Notes: generated from the letters alone by a model not told the origin. Numbered from the stretch's first letter, positions 7,471-17,698 are shown. The stretch is DNA of 37,614 nucleotides from an uncultured Alphaproteobacteria bacterium (GCA_902826095.1 CADEDN010000033.1:1-37614); one strand, 5' to 3'. Program-made: numbers and translations.

Positions 7471-8058
7471 CTAGAGTCCGACCGCCGCCTTCATCGCCGC
7501 CTTTTCATCCGCGTCGAGGCCGTTTTCGTCGTCGATGAATTTCGCCGCCTCGCCGGGGTCCGCGCCCATGATGCGAATGACGCGGCGTTTCTCGCCGTCG
7601 TCGGCGTCGCCATTGAGAATGACCATGTCGCGATCCGAATCGTCCCCGGTTTCGATGATGATCTCCCGATCGTCGTCTTTCCCGTTTTCGCGGCGGGTGA
7701 CGATTCGCACCTCCTTGTCGGCGCGGATGTCGTTTTCATCCTCTTCATAGTCCATCTTGTGAATGACGATCTTGCGCTTGCCCTTCGCGTTGCGCGCGGC
7801 CTTGTCGCCATCGAGATTGATGTCGATATCGTTTTGCGCATCGATCACCGCGAAGGCGGATTTGGCTTCTTCGCCTGAGAGCAATTGAAGATCGTCGCCG
7901 CCTTCCGCAATGGCGAATGCGCCGGTCGCTGCGTTCCGGACGGCGAAAGTCTTCTCGCCATTGCGATCGTCGAGCATCAACTCAAAATTCGGGGCGTCCA
8001 TCGCCCCGGCGGCGACGGTGGAAAGCGAAAAAACTGCGGAAATGACAAGAACGCCCAT
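7471..8058 (-). CDS. Secreted highly acidic protein of unknown function
   Basis: A 195-residue protein with an apparent Sec signal peptide (hydrophobic residues 2-19, likely cut near AGA-MDAP). The mature part is very rich in Asp, Glu, Lys and Arg, with clusters such as DYEEDENDIRADKE, ENGKDDDREI and DDSDRD, alternating with short Ile/Val beta strands. The C-terminus GLDADEKAAMKAAVGL looks like a helical EF-hand-like or docking tail, but no complete calcium-binding loop is evident. GGAGG six bases before the ATG at 8058 fixes the start. It is divergent from the LysM lipoprotein across a 186-base intergenic region, so the two may share regulation. The family is not recognised; a periplasmic location is inferred. 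Confidence 0.8.
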   Translation of the reverse strand: MGVLVISAVFSLSTVAAGAMDAPNFELMLDDRNGEKTFAVRNAATGAFAIAEGGDDLQLLSGEEAKSAFAVIDAQNDIDINLDGDKAARNAKGKRKIVIHKMDYEEDENDIRADKEVRIVTRRENGKDDDREIIIETGDDSDRDMVILNGDADDGEKRRVIRIMGADPGEAAKFIDDENGLDADEKAAMKAAVGL

Positions 8059-8244
8059 TGATCGCCTCCAAGGCTTTTGATGCTACATCTGTAACAGAGC
8101 CTGCTCGCCTGGACAGGCGCAATTTATTACATTTTGGTAACCATCCGGGCGGTCAAACTCGACGTGGGCGGGATGTGCGCGGGGGCAAAAATGGTTAATA
8201 TGGTCTGAAGCAACGCCCAGAATCAGTTCCAGGGGAGCGTAACA

Positions 8245-9396
8245 ATGACAAGACATTCAATGCTGTTCGCCTGCGGCTCCGCCGTCGCGCTTTTGGCCGC
8301 CGGCTGTGCGAGCGCGCCCGACCGAACGGCCGGCGGCGATCCGTACGCCGCCGCTCTTTATACCGGCGCGCCGCAGCCAGACCGCGCCGATCACTTCGCC
8401 TATCTCTATGCGCCCGAGCAAACGTCAAAGAACGGAACGCCGTTTGAAATCGTCTCCTACGCCGGAATTGACGGCGCGCGCCGCGCGCATGAATTGTATA
8501 CGGACGAAGAGGCGGAAAAGCTCGACGGAAGGTGCGAGCGCTATGTCGAGGCGAGCGCGACCGAGTCGTTGATCGACGTCGCCAATCTCTGCGACATCCC
8601 GCTTGAAATGCTGGTCGACTTCAATCCCGACATCAAGAGCGTCAGCTACGCGGCGTCCGGCGCGATGATCGAGATCCCGGGCGGGACCTTGTCGCCGCGC
8701 GGCGCGTTCGCCATGACGGACGCGCTCGCCGATCTCTACACGGTTCAGCCGGGCGACACGCTTGAATCGATCGCCTACCGACTCAATGTTTCCGAGACGT
8801 CGATCAAGAACCTCAATCCCGGCGTCTACTGGTCGGATCTGACGGAAGGTCAGGCTATTCGCCGTCCCGCGACGACGCCAAGCGAGATTGCGGCTTCGGC
8901 GCCGCGCTATGCGCCGCCGGTCGATGCGCCCGCCTGGGAAGGCTATTCGGGCGGGACGGGACTCGGCGCTTCTTCCGCTGGAACGGCCGTCGGGACATCG
9001 CATGCGCCCTATCAGCTGAAACCGGTCAAATCCTACGCCTACCCGGCCGGCGTCTATCCGGAAGCAAAGCTCGTCGTTGACCGCGAATTTGTGAAGGAAG
9101 GCGAAAGCGTCAAGGTGAAAGCGAAAGCAAATCCTGACGAGGAAGTGACGTTCTATGCTGGCGACGAGCCCCGCAAAATGAAAAAATCGACAACGGCGCG
9201 CGCCGACAAGAATGGCGACGCCGTCGCGTCGATCAAGGTCAAGAAGAATTCCGACATGGGAGGCGTCATTTTCGGCGCGCGCCCGGAAGGATCGAACGAA
9301 ACGCAATTTTCCGATCGTGTCGGCGTCGTCAAGCTGAAAGAGACCGACGACGAAGCGGCGGCCGAAGAAGAAACCGACGAGACCGAGTCGGAATAG
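8245..9396 (+). CDS. LysM-domain lipoprotein
   Basis: A 383-residue predicted lipoprotein: signal peptide with lipobox LAAG-C (C21). A degenerate LysM-like segment lies around residues 98-145 (ESLIDVANLCDIPLEMLVDFNPDI). A clear LysM follows at about 170-210 (LYTVQPGDTLESIAYRLNV, NLNPGV, GQAIRRP). A Pro/Ala/Tyr-rich linker leads to a beta-rich C-terminal part (about 270-365) and an extremely acidic tail rich in Glu and Asp. LysM modules bind peptidoglycan, so a role tethering outer membrane to wall, or sensing it, is likely. GGGGAG precedes the ATG at 8245. A strong terminator follows at 9428-9462. No catalytic domain such as peptidase M23 is present. Confidence 0.85.
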   Translation: MTRHSMLFACGSAVALLAAGCASAPDRTAGGDPYAAALYTGAPQPDRADHFAYLYAPEQTSKNGTPFEIVSYAGIDGARRAHELYTDEEAEKLDGRCERYVEASATESLIDVANLCDIPLEMLVDFNPDIKSVSYAASGAMIEIPGGTLSPRGAFAMTDALADLYTVQPGDTLESIAYRLNVSETSIKNLNPGVYWSDLTEGQAIRRPATTPSEIAASAPRYAPPVDAPAWEGYSGGTGLGASSAGTAVGTSHAPYQLKPVKSYAYPAGVYPEAKLVVDREFVKEGESVKVKAKANPDEEVTFYAGDEPRKMKKSTTARADKNGDAVASIKVKKNSDMGGVIFGARPEGSNETQFSDRVGVVKLKETDDEAAAEEETDETESE

Positions 9397-9427
9397 TCGC
9401 CGCTCCTGATCGCCGAAAAAGCGACAT

Positions 9428-9462
9428 GGAACCGCTCCCTGGATGGGGCGGTTCCTTTTTTT
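9428..9462 (+). terminator. Rho-independent terminator after the LysM lipoprotein gene
   Basis: GGAACCGCTCC (9428-9438) pairs with GGGGCGGTTCC (9445-9455) as an 11-bp stem with one G-T pair and a six-base loop, followed by seven T residues (9456-9462). It lies 31 bases after the stop. The converging glycosyltransferase gene ends at 9469, and the stem could also help stop transcription from that side, though the T-run in that direction is weaker. Confidence 0.92.
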
Positions 9463-9468
9463 GGGCGG

Positions 9469-10515
9469 TCAATTTTTCCGGATCGTATCCCAGCGCGCGC
9501 CTTCCTTGGCGCGATCGCGCAATTGGCGCGACGCGTCATAGGCGATGGCGAGATCAAAGGCGACCGATCCAAGGATCAGCGGCGCTTTGATGATGTTTTT
9601 CAAGGACCAGTTGTCGCGGCGGCGCAGGCGCCGAAGGGCGTAATTCTTCGGCACGGCGATGACGCCGCTCGATTTGACGCGCTCGGCGATGAGCGATTCA
9701 AGCCATGCCGGGTTTGCGGCGTTCCTCTTCCTGATTTCGTCCGCGACGTCGACGCCTCGCACGCGCCAGCGGCGGAACTCGTCATAAAGAAAGCGATTGA
9801 TCGTTGTGCCGACGGCTTGCCGCCGCTCATAGCGGCAGATCGCGGCGAAACTCTCATAGGGCGCATAAAAATGCCTGACGCCCGGCGCGCGGCGGATGCG
9901 GGCGAGCGTCTCAGGCTCGGTGAAATTCCGCGTCAGCGTCATCGCGCGCAGGAAGCCGTCTTCAACGACGACGCCGGTCGGCATGATAATCGACCGCAAC
10001 GCCGCGGCGCGCGCGGCGTAGAGCTGGCCCGACAGCGCGTGATCGTCATCATTGCCGGTCTTTTGCAGGGCGCGGATGACGGGTCGCAGGGCGCCGCCGG
10101 CGTCGCTGAATTTTTTCACGGGCTGGTCCGGCGCGATCTCGATTTCATCGTGCCGCTGCAGATGGGCGAGCAGCTTTGCAAGCGCGTCCGGCGAGGCGAA
10201 TTCGATGTCGGCGTCGAGCAGGATGAAATAGTCCGTATCCGGCGCGCTCGCTTCATGAATGAAAACGTTCCAGGCGTTCGCCTTGCCGGGCTCCTTGACG
10301 TCGCGGACAAGGCCCGCGCAATTCGCCGCGCCTTTCATATCCGCAAGCGCTCGCGCGGCGGCGTCGACGGTCCGGTCGGCGCATCCGTTGGCGACGACGA
10401 TGATTTCCTTGTCGAAGGCCGGGTCGGCGATGATCGATTGCGCGAGCAGCGAAGCGATTGTCGCGCCGATGAACGCCTCTTCATTATGGGCGAGAATGCC
10501 GATCGAAATTTTCAT
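9469..10515 (-). CDS. Glycosyltransferase family 2 protein
   Basis: A 348-residue enzyme of the GT-A fold. It starts MKISIGILAHNEEAFIGATIASLL, has the donor-binding stretch EIIVVANGCADRT, and contains the DxD-type metal site in YFILLDADIEFASPDAL near residue 110. A basic C-terminal region contains short hydrophobic stretches (LILGSVAFDLAIAYD) that may associate with the membrane. The acceptor and sugar cannot be deduced. The gene begins 15 bases after the stop of the exosortase-EpsI gene on the same strand, so they are probably one operon. A role in the polysaccharide or glycoprotein processed by the exosortase system is inferred from this. The ribosome site upstream is weak. Confidence 0.88.
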   Translation of the reverse strand: MKISIGILAHNEEAFIGATIASLLAQSIIADPAFDKEIIVVANGCADRTVDAAARALADMKGAANCAGLVRDVKEPGKANAWNVFIHEASAPDTDYFILLDADIEFASPDALAKLLAHLQRHDEIEIAPDQPVKKFSDAGGALRPVIRALQKTGNDDDHALSGQLYAARAAALRSIIMPTGVVVEDGFLRAMTLTRNFTEPETLARIRRAPGVRHFYAPYESFAAICRYERRQAVGTTINRFLYDEFRRWRVRGVDVADEIRKRNAANPAWLESLIAERVKSSGVIAVPKNYALRRLRRRDNWSLKNIIKAPLILGSVAFDLAIAYDASRQLRDRAKEGARWDTIRKN

Positions 10516-10530
10516 GTCGCGATCGCCGCG

Positions 10531-12141
10531 TCACTCCGGCACATAGGCCGGCAGGAAAGTCTCGATGCGGCGCGTCATCGCCTGGAGTTTCGCGTCCGCC
10601 TCCTCAATCCGCATATCGCGGCTGACCGGCGTGATGAGGCGGACCATCGCGCCGTCGGACCGCTTGCGAATGACGGCGTCGACAATCAGCCAGAACTTCA
10701 TGACGAACTCGTTGGCGACTTTGCGCCCGCGCTGATCATACCAGTAATAGACTAGCTGACGGTGATCGCCGTTCTCGATGATCATGCGGTTGTAGTTGAA
10801 CGCCCGATCGTCGCCGCTGCGCGCCTTGACGACGTCATGGCGCGTGATCTTCCAGCCGCCGCCCGGAATGCACTGGCGGGGGCTGTGCCAGGAGCGCCCG
10901 TCGCGCTGCGCGTCGAGATAGGCCATATACAGATTCAGCTGGTCGCCGTCGGGCGTCTTGAAATCGACGACGATCGAATCGTCGGCGCCGAGAACTTCGG
11001 CGACTGTCGGATCAATCGGCCGGATTGTCTTCTCCCAGCCGGCGAATTCCGAAGGGATCCCGTCAAAATCCTTGCGGTCGGGGATGATCAGCGAATCCGT
11101 CGTGATCAGTTTCGACCCGCCGATCGCAAGCGCGGCCGCCGCGATGACCGAGGCGAGGACCGCCGATTGCGGCGCGCGGGCCGCGCTCGGCGCGACGGTC
11201 GGAAGGTCCGGCGTCGTCAGCGCGTCGAGCGGATTGACGCGCGGGGAAGACCAGCGCGCGAAGATCGCGATGACGGCGAACAGCGCGACGAGACAAAACA
11301 GGAAAACGACCCATCCCTCAAAGAAATGCAGCGCGCCTTCCGCATGCTCGACGCCATAGGCCTGCACCATCGCGCCGGTCGCCGCGATCCGGAACGAGTT
11401 CATGAGGATCGTGATCGGAACCGTCGAGGCGACAATCGCCAGGCGCTGCCAGAGCTTGCCGCGATACATGTAGGCGGCCATGACGCCGAGGCTGAGGAAC
11501 GGAAAGAGATATCGAAGCCCGCTGCAGGCTTCTGCGACCTGAAGCTTATAGTCGCCGAGATCGATGATGTTGCCCGAAAGATGCACCGGAACGCCCATCA
11601 GCTCGATCATCGCGACGCCGAGCACGGACGACATCTGCTGGAACTTCCAGGACAGCACCGTGATCAGCCAATAGGGCGGCGGGACAGCGAAAACCAGGAA
11701 CGCGACCGGCGCCGCCGTCGTGCGCAGCAGCGAACGGCCGCCGAACGCGGCGACGACGCCGGCGACGGCGACGACGAGACCCAAATGCTGGAAAAGGAAA
11801 ATGCTGGTGAGCTGGCCGAGCAGCAACAAGGCGAGCGCGGCGATCAAGATCACGGCGCCGAGGAAAGAGGGCGCGCCGACGCTCTTCTTGACCGTCTCAC
11901 GGTTAATCCAGACGAGGTAGAGCGAAATCAGCGGAATGAAATAGCTGTGCGAAAGCTCTTGCTGCGCGCCCCAGCGGAGCCACAAATTCGCGATTGCGTC
12001 CCGGAAGAGAACAGCGAGGATGAGAAGCGTCGCGACGAGCGCGATCAGCTTTAAGGGCGGCGCGCCGCCCGCGCCGGCTGGAACGCGCGAAGATGCCTTG
12101 AGCGGGGCAGGCTCTGGCGATTGGGTCGTCGGGGCGTCCAT
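10531..12141 (-). CDS. Exosortase fused to EpsI domain (XrtD-like)
   Basis: The 536-residue inner-membrane protein has an N-terminal exosortase with about eight helices (residues 30-295). Its catalytic triad is visible: C206 in AEACSGLRYLFPF, R251 in MNSFRIA and H272 in LHFFEGW. From about 325 a periplasmic EpsI/DUF3485 domain follows (IPSEFAGWEKT, SWHSPRQCIPGGGWKI, VYYWYDQRG). Exosortases cleave C-terminal sorting tags (PEP-CTERM, VPLPA-CTERM) and are linked to exopolysaccharide loci. Exosortase-EpsI fusion is the known architecture of the VPLPA-type XrtD and related alphaproteobacterial types; the exact subtype is inferred. No protein in this window ends in a recognisable sorting tag, so substrates must be elsewhere. 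A glycosyltransferase gene follows at 15 bases. Confidence 0.92.
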   Translation of the reverse strand: MDAPTTQSPEPAPLKASSRVPAGAGGAPPLKLIALVATLLILAVLFRDAIANLWLRWGAQQELSHSYFIPLISLYLVWINRETVKKSVGAPSFLGAVILIAALALLLLGQLTSIFLFQHLGLVVAVAGVVAAFGGRSLLRTTAAPVAFLVFAVPPPYWLITVLSWKFQQMSSVLGVAMIELMGVPVHLSGNIIDLGDYKLQVAEACSGLRYLFPFLSLGVMAAYMYRGKLWQRLAIVASTVPITILMNSFRIAATGAMVQAYGVEHAEGALHFFEGWVVFLFCLVALFAVIAIFARWSSPRVNPLDALTTPDLPTVAPSAARAPQSAVLASVIAAAALAIGGSKLITTDSLIIPDRKDFDGIPSEFAGWEKTIRPIDPTVAEVLGADDSIVVDFKTPDGDQLNLYMAYLDAQRDGRSWHSPRQCIPGGGWKITRHDVVKARSGDDRAFNYNRMIIENGDHRQLVYYWYDQRGRKVANEFVMKFWLIVDAVIRKRSDGAMVRLITPVSRDMRIEEADAKLQAMTRRIETFLPAYVPE

Positions 12142-12221
12142 GGAGCAGGCCTAGCTGATCCCCGAAGGCCGATGCAATATTTGTTCTCGCCCGATGCGAT
12201 CGGACGAGGCGCCGGCCGCCG

Positions 12222-14336
12222 TCAAATCGGCCCAAAGCCGTTAACCAGCAGAAATCCGGCGAGCGCGGCGGCGGAAGCTCCGGTGAGGATTAGGCCGAGC
12301 AATGTTCCGATCGGCAGCGCCTTCTGCGCGCGCGCTTTGACCGTCAGAAAGAGGACGCCGAATCCGAGGACGCCTGAAAGGACGCCCGCGATCGAGAACC
12401 AGCGCGCCCAGCCGAGCAACCCGCCGAGCAGCAAAACCTCGTTCGCCTCGAAAGTCGCATAGGCGGCGTAACCAAGACCGCCGACGCTCGCTACGCCAAG
12501 AAGCGCGGTCAGGAAAGCGAGCGGCCGCGCGCCAAGCGTCGGCATTGTTTCGCCGCGGTTCACGAGGCGGGCGACGGGCGCCAGCGCATAGATGATCAAT
12601 CCGATCGTCAAGATCAGCGCGGGCAGGGCGAACCAGAGCGCGGGGCCGGCGACTTTCTTTTCATCCTCGGCGGCGAGCGCTGCGAGCTTGAGCAGTCCCG
12701 TCGTGCGGAAGAGGGGCCCCGCGAATTTCGGCGCCTTGATTTCGTCGGCGCAGGACGTGTCGACCTTGGCATCCGGCGCATCGAAGAATTTCGTCAGGAA
12801 GTCTCCGCCGCATTTTTGCGAGCGGGTCGGTCCGTGTCCGGAATAAGGGAATTCGACATAAGTCGCTTTGGAGAATCCCGGGAGGATCGCCCTGGCGAGC
12901 GGCGGCGGCGTGATCGGGTCCATGGCGCCGTTGGCGATGACGCTTGGAATGTCGGTGACGACCGCCGCATAATCGCTTTCGGGCCGGGGCTTCATCCCAT
13001 AGCGCTTGCAGGCCGCCGCGATCTCGTCGATCAGCGCCGGGTCCGGCAGAAGGCTCGCCAATTCCGGATGGTCGATCTTGTCCTTTGCGACCGCGTCGTG
13101 AAGCTGTCCGAACCAGCCGTCATTGCAGGCGATGGCGTTGTACATGCCCTGGCTGATCTGCGCGCCGCCGCCGCCCGGTCCGCCGGCCGTCAAAGCGCGC
13201 CAGGCGCCGAAGTCCGATTTTTCGACGGTCCTTGAAATCGCATCAATGAAGGCGGGAAGCGTCGGGTAATTGTCCTGCTCATAAAGGGACGCGAAGGGAA
13301 GGCCGCCGACGAGGTCGCCGAAGAACCAGCCCTTGCCGGCGGGAAACAATTCTGAATCGATTGCCTCGACTTCGATCGGCGTCGCCGTCGCGTTCGCAAT
13401 CGCCGCCTTGAGGCGTTTCTGGAAATCCGGAAACGCCTTCGCGCAGGTCTTATTTTCCGTGCACGCCTTTTCAAGCAGATCGAGATCGCGCTGATAATGC
13501 GTGCCGATGCGCTGGAAATGCGGGCCGGGTTCAATCGGCACGATGGCGTCGAGAACGACCGCGCGGATGCCTTTGGGATCCTGCTTGATATAGGCTTGGC
13601 CGAGGATCGATCCGTAGGAAATCCCCCAGACGTTCCACTGTTCAAAGCCGAGCGCGCGTCGAAGCGCTTCAACGTCGCGGGCGTTTTCAATCGTGTTGTA
13701 TCCGGAGAGGTCGACTTTGGCCGCCTTCGCCGCGGCAAAGCAATTTTCGATCGCGGCGAGACCGGCGCGCTGATAGGCGTCGAAATCGCGGGTGTTGCCG
13801 ACCGAAGGATCAAAGAGGCCGAATTTCGGGCAGAAATCTTCCGAGAAGCCGATGCCGCGCTGTTCGAGAATATAAAGATCGCGGACGTCGCGCGCGCCGT
13901 GGTCTTTGAGGCGCTTCACATAGCCGACCGCCTGCGCGCCCGGGCCGCCCGTCAGATAGATGATCGGATCTTCGCGCTTCTTCCACTCGCCTTTTTCCTT
14001 TTCATCCCATTTTTCCGGCTTTCGCGCGTGGAGTTTCACGAAGTGAAGCCTGAGCGCGCGCGACCGCGACTTCTCCCGGTTTTCCGGCACAGTCAGCAGG
14101 CCGCAGGAAATCTCGCCAGGCTTGTATTTCACCGCGCCCTTGAACGGGCAGACGATTGTCTCGACGGCGAATTTGTCGCGCGCGAAATAATCGGCCGAAG
14201 CGCCGGCGACGCTTTCCTCGGTCGCGGCGTCATCATTCGTTTCAGCGACGGCGTCTTCAGTCGTCTCGCCTTGCGCGAGCGCCGCGCCAATGGACATGAG
14301 GACGGCCGCAGCCGCGCCCGAAAGGATCCGCTTCAT
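12222..14336 (-). CDS. Secreted alpha/beta hydrolase (TAP-like, peptidase S33 type) with C-terminal membrane segments
   Basis: A 704-residue protein with a Sec signal peptide (residues 1-22, ending AALAQ), then a hydrolase related to tripeptidyl aminopeptidases. Visible features are the oxyanion motif YLTGGPGAQAVGY near 128-139, nucleophile S240 in VWGISYGS, D473 in ANGAMDPITPP and H501 in YSGHGPT; the last two lie in a TAP-like C-terminal domain. After residue 565 there are about four hydrophobic helices (roughly 566-590, 605-628, 633-666, 674-700) that anchor it in the inner membrane. Such a tail is not part of the usual secreted TAP enzyme. It probably acts on peptides or esters in the periplasm. 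GGGGG precedes the ATG at 14336. The next gene downstream starts a separate unit (80-base gap). Confidence 0.88.
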   Translation of the reverse strand: MKRILSGAAAAVLMSIGAALAQGETTEDAVAETNDDAATEESVAGASADYFARDKFAVETIVCPFKGAVKYKPGEISCGLLTVPENREKSRSRALRLHFVKLHARKPEKWDEKEKGEWKKREDPIIYLTGGPGAQAVGYVKRLKDHGARDVRDLYILEQRGIGFSEDFCPKFGLFDPSVGNTRDFDAYQRAGLAAIENCFAAAKAAKVDLSGYNTIENARDVEALRRALGFEQWNVWGISYGSILGQAYIKQDPKGIRAVVLDAIVPIEPGPHFQRIGTHYQRDLDLLEKACTENKTCAKAFPDFQKRLKAAIANATATPIEVEAIDSELFPAGKGWFFGDLVGGLPFASLYEQDNYPTLPAFIDAISRTVEKSDFGAWRALTAGGPGGGGAQISQGMYNAIACNDGWFGQLHDAVAKDKIDHPELASLLPDPALIDEIAAACKRYGMKPRPESDYAAVVTDIPSVIANGAMDPITPPPLARAILPGFSKATYVEFPYSGHGPTRSQKCGGDFLTKFFDAPDAKVDTSCADEIKAPKFAGPLFRTTGLLKLAALAAEDEKKVAGPALWFALPALILTIGLIIYALAPVARLVNRGETMPTLGARPLAFLTALLGVASVGGLGYAAYATFEANEVLLLGGLLGWARWFSIAGVLSGVLGFGVLFLTVKARAQKALPIGTLLGLILTGASAAALAGFLLVNGFGPI

Positions 14337-14382
14337 GATTTCGCCCCCGCTGACAGTCTTGCCCCGCCAGCACGATATCAGA

Positions 14383-14554
14383 GAAACCTCTGCGAAACAC
14401 GAGCAATTGTCATCCCGGGCGCAGTGCAGCGCGAAGCGGTGCGCTGCAGACCCGGGATCTCAAGCAGCTTCGCGGGATCCCGTGTCTGCGCAGCAGCACT
14501 CGCGTGCTGCAGCGCGCACGGGATAACACGGAAGGCGAGTTTCGCAGAGGTTTC
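14383..14554. mobile_element. MITE-like element, 172 bp, with 16-bp terminal inverted repeats
   Basis: The ends GAAACCTCTGCGAAAC (14383-14398) and GTTTCGCAGAGGTTTC (14539-14554) are perfect inverted repeats. The element is flanked by the direct repeat TATCAGA (14376-14382 and 14555-14561), as expected for a target-site duplication. The interior holds two hairpin units: ATCCCGGG...CCCGGGAT (about 14412-14459) and ATCCCGTG...CACGGGAT (about 14477-14524). The second unit recurs in inverted orientation at 1-48. There is no transposase, so any movement would need one in trans. It fills most of the 351-base gap between the TAP-like hydrolase and groEL; the rest of that gap holds only the groEL terminator. 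Confidence 0.82.
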
Positions 14555-14627
14555 TATCAGAGCGGGCGACGCCGGCCAATGTCGATTCGCCGCGAACCGA
14601 TTTCGCTGCACTGCAAGGTTGTGACTG

Positions 14628-14657
14628 AAAAAAAACGGCGACGCTTTCGCGCCGCCG
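14628..14657 (-). terminator. Rho-independent terminator after groEL
   Basis: Read on the minus strand, CGGCGGCG (14657-14650) pairs with CGTCGCCG (14643-14636) through an 8-bp stem with one G-T pair and a six-base CGAAAG loop, followed by eight T residues (14635-14628). It lies 30 bases beyond the groEL stop and should end the groESL transcript. Confidence 0.9.
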
Positions 14658-14687
14658 CTTCCACATTCTTGAGGCGAAAGGACTTCC

Positions 14688-16364
<1,677 letters not shown>

Positions 16365-16373
16365 TTATGCGGA

Positions 16374-16658
16374 CTAAGCGATGACGCCGAGAATGTCTGA
16401 CTCTTTCATGATGAGGAGATCCTCACCGTCGATCTTGACTTCGCTGCCGGACCATTTGCCGAAGAGGATCTTGTCGCCCTTCTTGACGTCGAGCGCGACA
16501 ATCTTGCCGTCGTCGCCGCGGGCGCCGGGGCCGACCGCGATGACTTCGCCCTGCTGGGGTTTTTCCTTGGCGGTGTCCGGGATGATGATCGATCCGACTT
16601 TCGAATCCTCTTCGATCCGGCGGACGAGAACCCGGTCGTGAAGCGGTCTGAATTTCAC
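16374..16658 (-). CDS. groES: Co-chaperonin GroES (Hsp10)
   Basis: The 94-residue lid of the GroEL chamber. Visible are the N-terminal [13 protein letters not shown] strand, the mobile loop around [22 protein letters not shown] with the GroEL-binding Ile residues, and the C-terminal [15 protein letters not shown]. The start is a GTG at 16658, set by GGAG eight bases upstream and by the canonical N-terminus. It is the first gene of the groESL operon; the HrcA operator lies 55 bases upstream of its start codon. Confidence 0.98.
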   Translation of the reverse strand: MKFRPLHDRVLVRRIEEDSKVGSIIIPDTAKEKPQQGEVIAVGPGARGDDGKIVALDVKKGDKILFGKWSGSEVKIDGEDLLIMKESDILGVIA

Positions 16659-16713
16659 AGGATTGTCTCCATTTTTCGTTCAAAACAATGAGTTAAAGCG
16701 CGGTGCGCGCAGT

Positions 16714-16740
16714 TTGGCACTCACCAGCGGCGAGTGCTAG
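16714..16740. promoter_or_regulatory. CIRCE element (HrcA operator) for groESL
   Basis: TTGGCACTC (16714-16722), nine bases, then GAGTGCTAG (16732-16740) matches the CIRCE consensus TTAGCACTC-N9-GAGTGCTAA, with one change in each arm. CIRCE is bound by the heat-sensitive repressor HrcA. Its placement just upstream of groES is the standard arrangement, so heat-inducible groESL is expected. hrcA itself is not in the window. The rest of the gap to 17004 carries no gene and presumably holds the promoter of the OmpA-family gene. Confidence 0.93.
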
Positions 16741-17004
16741 CAGGCATCTAGGGAGCCCGGTCGCCGGCGTCAAGGGCCGGCGCGCCGGTTCCTTTGGCGG
16801 TCTCGGCCGGATCCGCTCCCGCCAAATTGAAGTCGCCGCCGCATTTTCGCCGCCCGGCGCGGGAATTTCCGGCGCAATTACTCGTTTTTAATGGGTGACG
16901 AACGGCGTTACGGCGATATTTCCGTCGCGCTTTAACCAACGGCAGACGCCGCCGCTCTTAAGACCCTCCGGCGGCCGCGGCCGCCATTTGAAAGGAAAGA
17001 ATTC

Positions 17005-17673
17005 ATGCGGAAAGCAGTCATCCTCGGGGCCGTGGCGATTTTCGCCGTGGGCTGCACCACCAATCCCTACACCGGCGAAAAGCGCGCCGGGCGGGTCGTC
17101 ACGTCGGGCGCCGCGGGCGCTGCGGCCGGCGCCGCCGCCGGCGCGGTCATCGGCGCTGCGACCGGCGGGGCCGGCAAGGGCGCGGCGATCGGCGCCGCGG
17201 CGGGCGCCGTCATCGGCGGCGGCATCGGCGTCTATCAGGACCAGCAACAAGCCAAACTCCGCGAACGCCTCGTCAACGCCGGCGTTCAGGTTCAGCGCGA
17301 AGGCGACAATATCCGCCTCATCATGCCGTCGGACATCACGTTCGATACGGCGCAGTCGGACGTCAAGGACAGTTTCTTCCAGACGCTGAACGCGGTCGCC
17401 GAAGTCCTCGACGAATTCGACAAGACGAGCGTGACGGTCGCCGGCCACGCCGATGCGCGCGGATCGGACAGCTACAATATGGACCTGTCGCAAAAACGCG
17501 CGCTGTCGGTGTCGAACTATCTCTCGTCGCACGGCGTCGATCCGGCGCGCCTCAATTCGATCGGCTATGGCGAGACGCGCCCCGTCGGCGACAATGCGAC
17601 GGCGGCCGGCCAGACCGCCAATCGCCGCGTCGAAATCACCATCGACCCGGTCGAGAGCCAGTTCCAGGGCTGA
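17005..17673 (+). CDS. OmpA-family lipoprotein with glycine-zipper segment
   Basis: A 222-residue outer-membrane lipoprotein resembling YiaD-type proteins. The lipobox FAVG-C puts the lipidated cysteine at residue 17. A long Ala/Gly-rich glycine zipper (about 33-75) is followed by an OmpA/Pal peptidoglycan-binding domain (about 105-218) with TVAGHADARGSDSYNMDLSQ-type motif, RALSVSNYLSSHGV, GYGETRPVGDN and TANRRVEI. The ligand-binding Asp and Arg of the family are kept. AAAGGAAAG precedes the ATG. It is followed by its own terminator, so it is monocistronic. Likely role: linking outer membrane to peptidoglycan. Confidence 0.92.
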   Translation: MRKAVILGAVAIFAVGCTTNPYTGEKRAGRVVTSGAAGAAAGAAAGAVIGAATGGAGKGAAIGAAAGAVIGGGIGVYQDQQQAKLRERLVNAGVQVQREGDNIRLIMPSDITFDTAQSDVKDSFFQTLNAVAEVLDEFDKTSVTVAGHADARGSDSYNMDLSQKRALSVSNYLSSHGVDPARLNSIGYGETRPVGDNATAAGQTANRRVEITIDPVESQFQG

Positions 17674-17698
17674 TCGCTTTTCTAATCGGCGCGCCTCA

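Noticed and set aside
10762-12054. 430-codon open frame opposite the exosortase gene
   Set aside because: Arg/Glu/Gln-biased antisense shadow of an intact exosortase-EpsI reading frame.
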